From positions 7,225 through 20,356 of the forward strand of contig QHTY01000071.1 of the NCBI GenBank assembly GCA_003220985.1: DNA of 13,132 bases. The letters run 5' to 3'. Below the pieces are notes generated by a model. It was not told the origin of the DNA. It was given only the letters and a program-made list of their open reading frames with translations, and did not search any database. Origin of the DNA: Gemmatimonadota bacterium (GTDB taxonomy: Bacteria; Gemmatimonadota; Gemmatimonadetes; Gemmatimonadales; GWC2-71-9). Positions 1 to 7,631 of this stretch are shown here, piece by piece. The translations under genes were made by a program, and so were the position numbers. The stretch's first letter is position 1. The number at the start of each line of letters is the position of its first letter.

Positions 1-1384
1 ACGCATCGGTGAGTCGCAGGACCGGCGCGGCGGCCGGTTCTGTATCCAAGCGGCGCGCGAGGCGCCCGAACAGCTCGTCGGCCCACCGGCGCGCGGCGCT
101 CAGCGCGTCGAGGACCGTGCGCCCGAGCAGGTCGCGGCTCGCCGCGCCGAGCAGGTCGTCATGACTGCTGAGCTCCGCCGCCAGCGTTGGGAGCAGCCCG
201 CGACCGTTGCGCTCGAGCCGGCCCAGCAACCGCTGGACACCCAGCATGCTGACCTGCATCCCGAGATGCTGCGCTGCGACGTCTTCGAGATGGTGCGCTT
301 CGTCCAGCACCAGGCGACGGTACGGCGGCAGCACGGCCGCTTCTTGCCAGTTGTCGGAGGCGATGCGCACCGCGAGGTCGGACGCCAGCAGGTGGTGAGT
401 GACGACCACGACGTCGGCTTCAGCAGCTCGGCGTCTCGCCGCAAACACGAAGCAGCGATCGAAATGCGGGCACTTGAGACGTGTGCACAAATCCGACTCG
501 GCCGCCACCGCGTCCCACACGTCATTGGACGGCTCTTCGACCAGATCCGACAGACTGCCGTCCGCGGTGCGCGACGCCCAGCCCGCAATCGCCTCGAGCT
601 CGGCCCCGCGCCCGTCGTCAAACAGCGACTCCTGCCCCGCGCGCGCCTGCTCCAGGCGCGAGAGGCAGAGATAGTTCCGCCACCCCTTGAGCAGGGCAAA
701 CGCGACTGTCCGATCGCCTGTCGAAAACGCGCGCGACAGGATCGGCAGGTCTTTGCCGACGAGCTGCTCCTGGAGATTGATCGTGTTCGTGGAGACGACG
801 GTGCGCTCGCCGTTGAGGCGCGCCCACTCGATCGCGGGCACGAGATACGCGAACGACTTGCCGACGCCGGTCCCGGCTTCGAGCAGCGCAATGCCGCCGT
901 CATTGTAGACGTCGGCGATGTAAGCGGCCATGTCACGCTGGCCGGGGCGATCCTCGAACGCCGCGGTGCCAAGCACGCGAGCCACGGGTCCGGATTCGGT
1001 GAGCAGGTTGGCGATGTCGAGAGCATCGAGACGCCGGAGGGCGCGCGCGCGGGGGCATTCGACGACGACGTAGAGTGTCGAGACGTCGTTGTTGACGATC
1101 CCGAAGCCGACGCCTTCATCGTGCAGCCGCGCCGCGACGTGCAGGTCGGCGCCCGAGGGCTCGAGCAAGCCGCTGGGATGATTGTGGAGCAGCATCTCGC
1201 CCTTCTGAGCCACGCCGGGCAGGGCGAGCACCGCGTCGATCGTGCCGCGTGCCACGACGCGCGCGTCCGCCAGCGTGCCGTTGGGATCGGCGCGCACGAC
1301 GAACGACACTTCGCGCCCGTGCGCCGCGGCGATCTCCTCCTGCAGCAGAGTGCGCGCGGCCGCCGTCAGGCGCTCGACGCTCAC
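1..1384 (-). CDS. dinG: JAMM (RadC-like) domain fused to DinG/XPD-type Fe-S DNA helicase, C-terminus cut by window edge
   Basis: This is a superfamily 2 ATP-dependent DNA helicase of the DinG/Rad3/XPD family, probably cytoplasmic and acting in DNA repair or removal of R-loops and replication blocks. The visible 461 residues begin with a JAMM/MPN+ domain (about 1-115). Its metal site is complete: E25, then HNHPSG at 67-72 (H67, H69), S77 and D80. The helicase half follows: Walker A EAGTGVGKS (169-177), motif Ia STNTINLQEQL (198-208), four cysteines fitting a 4Fe-4S cluster (C240, C300, C305, C311) and the DEAH box (361-364). The C-terminal helicase domain lies beyond the left edge. The start is GTG at 1384; its GTGA overlaps the stop of the preceding gene by 4 bases, implying translational coupling. 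Helicase identity is firm. What the JAMM domain cuts, if anything, is unknown. Confidence 0.92.
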   Translation of the reverse strand, partial: MSVERLTAAARTLLQEEIAAAHGREVSFVVRADPNGTLADARVVARGTIDAVLALPGVAQKGEMLLHNHPSGLLEPSGADLHVAARLHDEGVGFGIVNNDVSTLYVVVECPRARALRRLDALDIANLLTESGPVARVLGTAAFEDRPGQRDMAAYIADVYNDGGIALLEAGTGVGKSFAYLVPAIEWARLNGERTVVSTNTINLQEQLVGKDLPILSRAFSTGDRTVAFALLKGWRNYLCLSRLEQARAGQESLFDDGRGAELEAIAGWASRTADGSLSDLVEEPSNDVWDAVAAESDLCTRLKCPHFDRCFVFAARRRAAEADVVVVTHHLLASDLAVRIASDNWQEAAVLPPYRRLVLDEAHHLEDVAAQHLGMQVSMLGVQRLLGRLERNGRGLLPTLAAELSSHDDLLGAASRDLLGRTVLDALSAARRWADELFGRLARRLDTEPAAAPVLRLTDA

Positions 1385-2679
1385 GTCTTGAGTTCTTTCT
1401 TCTTCGCTGCGGGAAACAGGACGTTGTTCAAGATCAAACGATAGCCCGGCGAATGCGGATGCAGCGAGAGATCGGTCGGCGGGTCGCCGATCTGGTGCTG
1501 CGGATCTTCGGGATCATGACCGCCAAAGAAGGTCCATGTCCCCTTCCCCAGATCTCCATGGATGTACTTCACCCACGGCGCGCCCTCTTCGTCGGCAAGG
1601 ATCGTCACGCCCGGCTTCAGGTGCGTTCGCGTAAACGAGGTCGTGAGACCGTAGAAGTCGGGGATCACCTGGCGGTGGTTTTGCACGAGCATGGTGGGCA
1701 CCGGGTCGATCTTGGCGCTGAAATTGAAGAGCTTGAACGCGCCCAGCGGCTGGCGCCGTGCGCCGCCGTTCACCTGGTGGCCGTCGATGTCCGAAAAACT
1801 GGCGACCAGCGGATTGGTCTCGATATGTGCGCCGGTGAATGCGAAGCTCTTCGCCCAATCGAGCTTGGCGTCGGCATCGGGATCGATCGGAGTGCCGTCG
1901 GCGAAGGTCGCCGCGATATCGACTTTCTCCGCCGCCAGCGCGAGATCGATCGTCTCGGTCGCCGTGCACATCGCGAACAGGAACCCGCCATTCTCGACGT
2001 ACCCGCGGATCCCGCGCGCCACCGCCTTCTTGAGATCGGGAACGGTCGCGAACCCGAGCCGTCGCGCCATGTCCGTGTTGCGTTGCACCATCTCGGCGAG
2101 CCAGGACATGCCGGAGTAGATGAGGAAGAACTTCGAGTACTGGCCTGTGAAGTCTTCGTGGTGCAAATGCAGCCAGTCGAAGTCCTTCAGCGAGCCGTTC
2201 GTGACTTCCGCGTCCCAGATTTTCGTGAACGAGATGCCGGCGTACTGCAGCGACATCGTCACCGCGTCGTCCCAGGGGGCCGCATTGGGCGGCGCGTACA
2301 CGGCGACCTTCGGCGCCTTCTCGAGCGGGACCGCGTCCATGTTGTTGGCTTCGATTTCGCCGCGCACCGCCGTCATCGCGCTGTCGACCGGCTCGGTCCG
2401 AATGCCGTTTAGGGCCGCGTCGCGCCGCAGCGCGTCGAGGTCGGGAATCAGAAACGATCCGCCGCGATAGTTGAGCAGCCACTCCGCCTTGAGGCCGGCC
2501 TGGATGGCTCGGTAGGTCAGACCGTAGGCCTTGAGGTGGTCGGTTTGGGCGTCGTCCATCGGAATCAACAGCGACGGAATGACGGAAGGACGGAACGTCG
2601 GAAGGGACGACGATAGGCGGGCACCTACCGTCATTCCGACATACCGTCCTACCGTCGCCACAAACTCTCGCCGCTTCAT
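1381..2679 (-). CDS. Exported protein with twin-arginine-like signal, probable glutamine-amidotransferase-like fold
   Basis: This 432-residue protein starts at ATG 2679 with KRREFV (2-7), a twin-arginine-type export motif. The ATGA at 2676-2679 overlaps the upstream stop, which supports this start over one 48 codons upstream. The conserved-looking part begins at LIPMDDAQTDHLKAYG (38-53). Later motifs are HLHHEDF (171-177) and GYVENGGFLFAMC (226-238), with a histidine-rich C-terminal part (GGHDPEDPQHQ, SLHPHSPGYR). From memory, similar proteins are labelled 'asparagine synthetase B', but no synthetase motifs are visible and I do not accept that name. The order 'histidine motif, then RxYxxxGGFLxA' parallels the DUF4159 protein in the same operon, so I infer a flavodoxin/class-I-amidotransferase-like fold. 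Residues 8-18 and 26-36 are encoded by octamer repeats, leaving an unusually weak signal-peptide hydrophobic core. Function unknown. Confidence 0.82.
   Translation of the reverse strand: MKRREFVATVGRYVGMTVGARLSSSLPTFRPSVIPSLLIPMDDAQTDHLKAYGLTYRAIQAGLKAEWLLNYRGGSFLIPDLDALRRDAALNGIRTEPVDSAMTAVRGEIEANNMDAVPLEKAPKVAVYAPPNAAPWDDAVTMSLQYAGISFTKIWDAEVTNGSLKDFDWLHLHHEDFTGQYSKFFLIYSGMSWLAEMVQRNTDMARRLGFATVPDLKKAVARGIRGYVENGGFLFAMCTATETIDLALAAEKVDIAATFADGTPIDPDADAKLDWAKSFAFTGAHIETNPLVASFSDIDGHQVNGGARRQPLGAFKLFNFSAKIDPVPTMLVQNHRQVIPDFYGLTTSFTRTHLKPGVTILADEEGAPWVKYIHGDLGKGTWTFFGGHDPEDPQHQIGDPPTDLSLHPHSPGYRLILNNVLFPAAKKKELKT
2573..2657. repeat. Two facing arrays of 8-bp units inside a signal-peptide coding region
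   Basis: On the plus strand, 2573-2604 holds four octamers (GACGGAAT, GACGGAAG, GACGGAAC, GTCGGAAG). Positions 2626-2657 hold four in the opposite sense (TACCGTCA, TTCCGACA, TACCGTCC, TACCGTCG). The reverse complement of the second array matches the first at about 24 of 32 positions, with two mismatches per unit, so the pair could fold as a long imperfect hairpin with a loop of about 21 bases. The arrays encode residues 8-18 and 26-36 of the Tat-like exported protein. Confidence 0.85.
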
Positions 2680-4424
2680 GACTTCGGGATCGCGCCCTTC
2701 GCGCGCTCCAACACACGTCGAGCCTCGGGGACAAACGCGCTGCTCGGATACGTCAGGATCAGATGCTCGAGGTGCGGAATCGCTTCGGCGTTCTGGCCGC
2801 GGCGCACGAGCAGGCGCGCCCATTCGAGCTCCGCGGCCGCGGGTGCGGCCCCTTCACCGCCGGCGCGGACGACTTCATCGAAGAGTGCCGTCGCCGTCTG
2901 CGCCTGGTCCCCGCCCTTACCCGCGGCGACCTGCCCCGCGAGCAACAGGACCTCGAGCCGCCCACCCTGCTCCGGCAACTTCCCCCCGGCACGACGCAGC
3001 GCGTTGATCGCCGCCACGGAGTCGCCACGCGCCAGCGTGAGCAGTGCCGCGCCCAGCTCGGGACTCGACTCCTGCGGAATGCGCTGCAGCATCGCCATCA
3101 TCGCCGTGCGTTCCGTGGCGGCGGCGCGGTCGGTCGCATACGGACCCGCGAGGCGAAAGTCCTCCAGCGCCGCTCTCAGATTGCCGCGGTAAAGCACGAT
3201 CCAGCCGCGCTGCGCGACTGCCGCAACACTGGAGTCCTCTCCCAAGACCGTCTCCGCACGATCCAGCTCGCCGCGTGCGACGCGCGCCTGCGACAACGCG
3301 AGCCGCAATGCCGCGCGGTCGTCAGCCGTGATGGACGTGCGCGCCGCCGTGAGGCGTTCCTCCGCGACGTCGAGCTGTCCGTCGGCGATCAGCACCTGGA
3401 GCAGCGCAGCCTCGGCGACGGCGTGAGCTTCGGCGGGCGCCGTGGAATCCGTCGTCAGTCCCTCGAGCACACGACGCGCCGCAACCTTGTCGCCGGCCTC
3501 GAGCAGCTCGCGGACAGCCTCGGCGCGCGCGCGCGACGCTTGCTGCCAGGGCACCAGGTCGGCCCAGCGCGCCAGCGCCACTCCGCGTGCGCGATGGCCT
3601 TCGGCCGTCGTCAAAACCCCCGCCAGATCGGCGAACCGCCGCAGCGCGTCCGGTGTCTCGCTGTCGCCAAGCGTGGACTCCATCGCGGCCCAGGCCGCCG
3701 TCGGTTGCCCCCACGTCAGCAAGAGTTCCGCGCCCAGCCGTCGCGCTCGCGCAGAAACACCGGGCGCGGTCAGCACGCGCGCCACACGATCGTGCACGGC
3801 GGCCGGGGCGTCGGCGAGCTGGCTTTCCGCCGTGGGGCCGATGTCGGGGGACCGCGTTACGGCGCGGCCCCACTCCGCAGCGGCCGCTTCCCAATTCCCG
3901 GTGCGTTGCTCGAGCTGTGCCAGCTCGATCGCCAGGGTGCCGTCGCCGCCGAGCGTCCGGCGACCGACGAGAAAGGCCCGTCGCGCTTCGTCCCACATCC
4001 GGTGATCAGCGAGCGCCTGTCCCCACTCGCGATAGGGCTGTTCGCTTTGCGGGGCGGTCGCCGCCCAGCGACGCGCAATCGTCTCCAGGGAGTCGAGCTG
4101 ATTCAGCGCCGCATACACACGGAGCTCGAGACTGCGCAGTGCCGCACTCTCGGGCAGCCGCCCGCGCGCGTTCTGCACGAGCGGCAAAAGCTCGGGCATC
4201 CGATTGAGGACGAACAGCGTGCGCTCGAGGCCGAGGAGGGCCGGCAGGTTGGTCGGATCGCCGCGCACGGTGGTGAGATAGACGGACGCCGCGTCGGCGT
4301 AGCGGCCGCTGCGTTCTAATTCGAAGCCTGGACCTATTGCCTGACCCCGGGCGGTCCGCCCGGGGTCAGCCGACAACACGAGCACCAGGCTCGTGACGAT
4401 CGCCCAGCTACGGCTTCTGTTCAT
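2676..4424 (-). CDS. Secreted tetratricopeptide-type repeat protein
   Basis: This 582-residue alpha-helical repeat protein has a signal peptide: MNRSRS, then a hydrophobic stretch at about 7-18, with possible cleavage after the ARGQA region (25-29). The mature part has degenerate TPR-like helix pairs, for example FELERSGRYADAASVYLTTV near the N-terminus, YREWGQALADHRMWDEARRAF, and a C-terminal NAEAIPHLEHLILTYPSSAF resembling the YbgF/BamD class of repeats. No catalytic motif is visible, so a scaffold or assembly role outside the cytoplasm is inferred. The ATG at 4424 lies inside the end of the upstream DUF4175 C-terminal gene (17-base overlap). The stop overlaps the next start by 4 bases as ATGA. 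Residues 19-28 are encoded by a near-perfect palindrome. TPR assignment is by repeat pattern; the partner proteins are a guess from the operon. Confidence 0.85.
   Translation of the reverse strand: MNRSRSWAIVTSLVLVLSADPGRTARGQAIGPGFELERSGRYADAASVYLTTVRGDPTNLPALLGLERTLFVLNRMPELLPLVQNARGRLPESAALRSLELRVYAALNQLDSLETIARRWAATAPQSEQPYREWGQALADHRMWDEARRAFLVGRRTLGGDGTLAIELAQLEQRTGNWEAAAAEWGRAVTRSPDIGPTAESQLADAPAAVHDRVARVLTAPGVSARARRLGAELLLTWGQPTAAWAAMESTLGDSETPDALRRFADLAGVLTTAEGHRARGVALARWADLVPWQQASRARAEAVRELLEAGDKVAARRVLEGLTTDSTAPAEAHAVAEAALLQVLIADGQLDVAEERLTAARTSITADDRAALRLALSQARVARGELDRAETVLGEDSSVAAVAQRGWIVLYRGNLRAALEDFRLAGPYATDRAAATERTAMMAMLQRIPQESSPELGAALLTLARGDSVAAINALRRAGGKLPEQGGRLEVLLLAGQVAAGKGGDQAQTATALFDEVVRAGGEGAAPAAAELEWARLLVRRGQNAEAIPHLEHLILTYPSSAFVPEARRVLERAKGAIPKS
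4341..4369. repeat. Perfect 14-bp inverted repeat with 1-base centre
   Basis: CTGACCCCGGGCGG (4341-4354) faces its exact reverse complement (4356-4369) around a single T at 4355. It encodes residues 19-28 of the TPR protein, between the signal-peptide hydrophobic core and the mature start. In RNA it would be a very stable hairpin about 55 bases downstream of the start codon. It sits inside a gene with no following T-run, so an intrinsic terminator is unlikely. It could be a REP-like element accommodated in a tolerant linker. Confidence 0.85.
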
Positions 4425-6174
4425 TCAACCGGCGGAAGTACTCGAGGACCATGCGCCGCTGCTCGGGCGTGAGTCCCGTCAACTCGTCCCACGTCGGGTA
4501 ACGGACTTTCGGACCTGTGCCGGTTGCACCAGGGAGTAATGCCGCGGGAATGTGGACGCTGTCGGCAGCGCTGGCCGAGCGGCTCGTCCGATCCTTCTGC
4601 TCATCCGGCTCCTCGCCCTGGAGGCTGCGGCCGGCGTCGAGCAGTTTGCGATAGAGGCGTTCCTGGCGCGCGATCGTTCGGGCGTCGAGTCGTCCCGCCT
4701 CGAGCTGGCGGGCGAGCTCCCGAGCTTCCTGCGCCAGCGCACCCGCGGCACTGGCATCACCGCCCGCCTGGAGGCGTTCCAACTGCTCGGCGAGCGCGCG
4801 CTGGCGGCCGGCGAGCTCGCGCAAGCGCTTCATGGCATCACCGCCCGCGCCCATCATCGGCAACAGGCCCTGCGCGTCACCATTCATCCCCTGCTGCTCT
4901 TGCGCCATGCGTGCGAGCTGCTCCATCGCCTCCTGGAATCCCGACCCCGACTGCGCGCCGGCGACCCGCTGCGCCGTGCGCACCAACGCATGCGCGGTGG
5001 CGTTGAGCGCGTCGAGCGCCTGCTCGGCGAACGGGGCGGCGGTGGCGGGATTGGGATCGCCCTGCTCGAGCTGCTCGCGCGCCAGTTTCATCTGATTCTG
5101 CGCGTAGCCGAGGGCCGCCTCGAGCTGCGGCGACACGAGCGCGTGCCGACCAGCGGCGGCACCGATCTCCTGTTCGATCGCGTGCGTGCCTTCCTCAATG
5201 GCCCCCTGCCGGGCGCGTGTCGCGGCATCCGCTTCGCCGTCACGCAGCGCAGCGGCGACTTCCTCCTGCCGACGCGCCAGCGCCGCCGTTTCGGCCAGCG
5301 CGCGATTCAGCGCATCGAGCGTCTCCTGTCGCCAGGCAGAGGTCAGTGAGTCGCGTCGCTGGCGGAGCTCGTCAGGCAGCTGCGCCAGCGAGTCCGCCGC
5401 TTCCTGTCCGGACGTCCGAGCGCCGCGCGCGTCGCGCTGGTTGGCGGCGGCGGCGGCCTCCTGCATGGCCCGTTGGGCGCGGCGCGCCGCCGCCTGCGAC
5501 TGCGCGAGCGGCACCGTCTGCCCCGCGCGCTCTACACCACGGGCGAGCGAATCGGCGGCCGTAGCCAGCTCGCGCTCCGCGGCGGCCGCCGCGGAGTCGG
5601 GGTGCGGCGCGTCCTGCTTCGTCCATTCGGTCTGGCGGCGTTGCAGATCCTCGGCGTCCTTGGCGAGCGACGCGAGCTCGCCCTCGATCGCCGCACGCTT
5701 GAACAGCTCCTCGCTCCGCTCGAGCTCGCGGCGCAGCTGCTGCTGTGCTTCGGCCAGACGTTGCAGCGCCTGCCGTGTGGCTTCCGGATCGAGACGCGCG
5801 AGCGCCTCCTGCAGCTCGCGCAGCCGCTGCTCGAGCTCCGGCGTGAGGGCGCGTTGCAGCAGCTCCTGCACTTCGCGCAACCGATTCTGGAACGCGCTGT
5901 CATCCAAGCCGGCCGCCTGCGCGGCACGCGCGATCTCCTCTACAGCCTGCGCCAGCTCTTGGACCCGCTGCGACATCGCAGCCTGATCGCGCGCGATCTC
6001 TTCGGCGCGCTGCGTCGATTGGAACGACATCGCGCCTTGCTGCTGCTGGTTGCTCCCCCCCGGGCGCACTCCTGCCCGCCCGTCGGCATCACGGTTCCGT
6101 TCCTCGGCAAGATCCCGCGTTCGATCGCTCAACTCTCGCTGCGCGGCGGAGACCGACTCGGCCGCGCTCGTCAC
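4408..6174 (-). CDS. DUF4175-type protein, C-terminal coiled-coil half (separate gene here)
   Basis: This 588-residue Q/E/R/A-rich protein is predicted to be almost wholly helical and coiled-coil (roughly 1-480). It ends in a more globular tail, KVRYPTWDELTGLTPEQRR and onwards, which I recall from the C-terminus of DUF4175-like proteins. The start is GTG at 6174, and its GTGA overlaps the stop of the N-terminal half by 4 bases. It has no signal peptide or membrane helix of its own. That is odd for a domain normally placed outside the membrane by the N-terminal half. The frame upstream of the GTG still reads as helical sequence of the same style (AQLRAQARAAAQA). This suggests that both genes were once one reading frame of about 1,075 codons, the size I expect for a single DUF4175 protein in this group. 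A G7 tract lies at 6055-6061 (plus-strand C). Confidence 0.78.
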   Translation of the reverse strand: MTSAAESVSAAQRELSDRTRDLAEERNRDADGRAGVRPGGSNQQQQGAMSFQSTQRAEEIARDQAAMSQRVQELAQAVEEIARAAQAAGLDDSAFQNRLREVQELLQRALTPELEQRLRELQEALARLDPEATRQALQRLAEAQQQLRRELERSEELFKRAAIEGELASLAKDAEDLQRRQTEWTKQDAPHPDSAAAAAERELATAADSLARGVERAGQTVPLAQSQAAARRAQRAMQEAAAAANQRDARGARTSGQEAADSLAQLPDELRQRRDSLTSAWRQETLDALNRALAETAALARRQEEVAAALRDGEADAATRARQGAIEEGTHAIEQEIGAAAGRHALVSPQLEAALGYAQNQMKLAREQLEQGDPNPATAAPFAEQALDALNATAHALVRTAQRVAGAQSGSGFQEAMEQLARMAQEQQGMNGDAQGLLPMMGAGGDAMKRLRELAGRQRALAEQLERLQAGGDASAAGALAQEARELARQLEAGRLDARTIARQERLYRKLLDAGRSLQGEEPDEQKDRTSRSASAADSVHIPAALLPGATGTGPKVRYPTWDELTGLTPEQRRMVLEYFRRLNEQKP

Positions 6175-7631
6175 TGCCTGTGCGGCGGCCCGCGCCTGTG
6201 CACGGAGCTGCGCCCGACGTGAGGCGTTGGGGCGTTGTCGAGCGCTTCGACGTAGAGCCGCAGCGTATCGCCGGGGAGGAGGCCGCGGTGCTCGGCGTCG
6301 AGCCGCCCCTGCACGATCGCGCGATCACCCACACCGGTGACATCGAGCGACTCGCGCACCGCTTCGCCGATCCGGCCGGTGCGACTCACGCGCCAGCTCA
6401 CGACCGACAAGCGCGAGATCCCATGATCATCACGCACATCGGCGACGAGCTGCTGATGCAGAGAAATCGGCAACGTCGTGTCGCGTCCTGGCACAGGTAC
6501 GGTGACGACGGGTGCGGAATCGGGCACGATCAGAACCTGCAGCTCAGGCGTGGCGCCTTCGAACGGCGAGCCGTCACTGCTCCGCGCCTCGAGCCGCCAT
6601 GTGCCGCTGACCGTAGGGATAAAGCGGCCCTCGATGCGCGTTCCGGTTACGCGCAACGGCTCGACGCGCGCGGCGAGCGTCCAGGCGGCGCCCGCGAGCG
6701 GCACACTCGCCGTGCCGCTGGTGAGCACCGTCGTCCCCGCGGGCAGCGGAATCACGTCGCCGCCGACCAGCAGCGGCTCGTCGGAGCGGCCCAGATATGA
6801 AGGAAAGCGCGCCGTCAGACCCAGATCCGCCAGAAAGGCAGGGAGCGCCACATCGACCTTGATTTCGCCGCTGGAACGTCCGCCGCTCGCGGCCTTGAGG
6901 TACAGATCGGACTCGATCGGCCCGACGTGATGGACGACGTGACCGTCCGCATCGAGCGACAGGAGCCTCGCTCTCCACGCCTCACCCGGTCCGCGGGTCC
7001 AGAGCGTCACGCGTGTCGCGCCAGGCACCGTGATGGTGGCGGTCACACTGCCTCCGCGACGTACGGTTCGGCGATCAACGACCAGCCGCACAGGCGCCCG
7101 CGCGTCGCGCCAGGTGCGCAGCGGGTGCCAGAACGCCGCGGCGCGACCCGACGCCGGGGAACCGGCGAAAAAGAGGAGCCCGCCCATGAGTGCGACACCG
7201 GCGCCGGCCGCCACGTGTCGGTAAGTCGCCCGCCGCAACACGCCGCTCACGCTCGGCGCGGCGAGCGAAACCGCGGCGGCGGCGCGCGTATCGGCAGCGA
7301 GCAGCAGCGCGGGGCTCGATCCGGCACCTTTGGCAGCGGTGGGGCTTACGACTCCGACGATGCTTCCCCCCCGCCCCCCCCGTTCGATGAGCCTCGCCAA
7401 CACGGGCGCCGCCGCCGCACGTCGCGTCCACCGCAGCGCCCAGATCGCGCCGGCGGCGCTCGCGACGACGAGCGCCCACGCGAGCGTCACTCCCGAGACC
7501 GCGGGCGCCAGCGCGAGGCCGAGTGCGGCGGCGGCCAGCGCCGCGCCGAGGCCACCCAGCGCCACGGCGAGCGCGCGCGCGCGGGCGTGGGGAGCCCCCA
7601 GGCGACGCAGCCGGCGCCCCGTCTCGGTCAT
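6171..7631 (-). CDS. DUF4175-type membrane protein, N-terminal half
   Basis: This 486-residue protein has a basic N-terminus, two membrane helices (about 20-42 and 46-67) and a third near 138-156. Beta-rich, immunoglobulin-like extracytoplasmic sequence follows (about 160-470), including LVVDRRTVRRGGSVTATITV and a repeated ARFPSYLGR-type segment. That order fits the N-terminal half of DUF4175 proteins. The frame ends soon after LYVEALDNAPTPHVGR (about 456-471) in a basic 15-residue tail ending PPHRQ, which looks like out-of-frame translation of the coding sequence continuing in the next gene. Start ATG 7631 overlaps the DUF4159 stop as ATGA. Residues 84-89 (RGGRGG) are encoded by a G8-C-G7 tract, a possible slippage site. 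DUF4175 genes beside DUF4159 genes are a known arrangement; the biochemical role is not known. Confidence 0.78.
   Translation of the reverse strand: MTETGRRLRRLGAPHARARALAVALGGLGAALAAAALGLALAPAVSGVTLAWALVVASAAGAIWALRWTRRAAAAPVLARLIERGGRGGSIVGVVSPTAAKGAGSSPALLLAADTRAAAAVSLAAPSVSGVLRRATYRHVAAGAGVALMGGLLFFAGSPASGRAAAFWHPLRTWRDARAPVRLVVDRRTVRRGGSVTATITVPGATRVTLWTRGPGEAWRARLLSLDADGHVVHHVGPIESDLYLKAASGGRSSGEIKVDVALPAFLADLGLTARFPSYLGRSDEPLLVGGDVIPLPAGTTVLTSGTASVPLAGAAWTLAARVEPLRVTGTRIEGRFIPTVSGTWRLEARSSDGSPFEGATPELQVLIVPDSAPVVTVPVPGRDTTLPISLHQQLVADVRDDHGISRLSVVSWRVSRTGRIGEAVRESLDVTGVGDRAIVQGRLDAEHRGLLPGDTLRLYVEALDNAPTPHVGRSSVHRRGPPHRQ
7366..7381. repeat. C7-G-C8 homopolymer tract (G8-C-G7 on the coding strand)
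   Basis: Seven C (7366-7372), one G, then eight C (7374-7381) lie inside the DUF4175 N-terminal half, encoding RGGRGG at residues 84-89. Such tracts are prone to polymerase slippage and sequencing error. The G-rich strand could also form a G-quadruplex. Confidence 0.9.

Noticed and set aside
100..1119. A 339-codon minus-strand frame under the helicase
   Set aside because: It is a different frame of the same strand, dominated by S, R and T. The true frame, starting at GTG 1384, contains all recognisable motifs and runs off the left edge.
161..1444. A 427-codon open frame on the plus strand opposite the helicase gene
   Set aside because: The opposite strand encodes ordered JAMM and helicase motifs in one frame. 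This frame is arginine-rich with no family resemblance, typical of antisense frames in GC-rich DNA.
1381..2679. Annotation of this gene as asparagine synthetase B
   Set aside because: No N-terminal cysteine glutaminase, no PP-loop ATP pyrophosphatase motif, and it has an export signal. The label, if used in databases, looks like a propagated error.
2680..2823. A 48-codon N-terminal extension of the Tat-like protein
   Set aside because: It would bury the KRREF export motif, overlap the TPR gene by about 148 bases and lose the ATGA junction seen throughout the operon.
2763..4319. A 518-codon plus-strand frame opposite the TPR gene
   Set aside because: Low-complexity R/Q/A composition and no start context. 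The minus-strand frame has a signal peptide and proper junctions with its neighbours.
7571..7583. A GCGCGCGCGCGCG run as a possible Z-DNA element
   Set aside because: Only 13 bases, encoding an Arg-Ala stretch (ARARA). Runs like this are expected in such GC-rich coding DNA.
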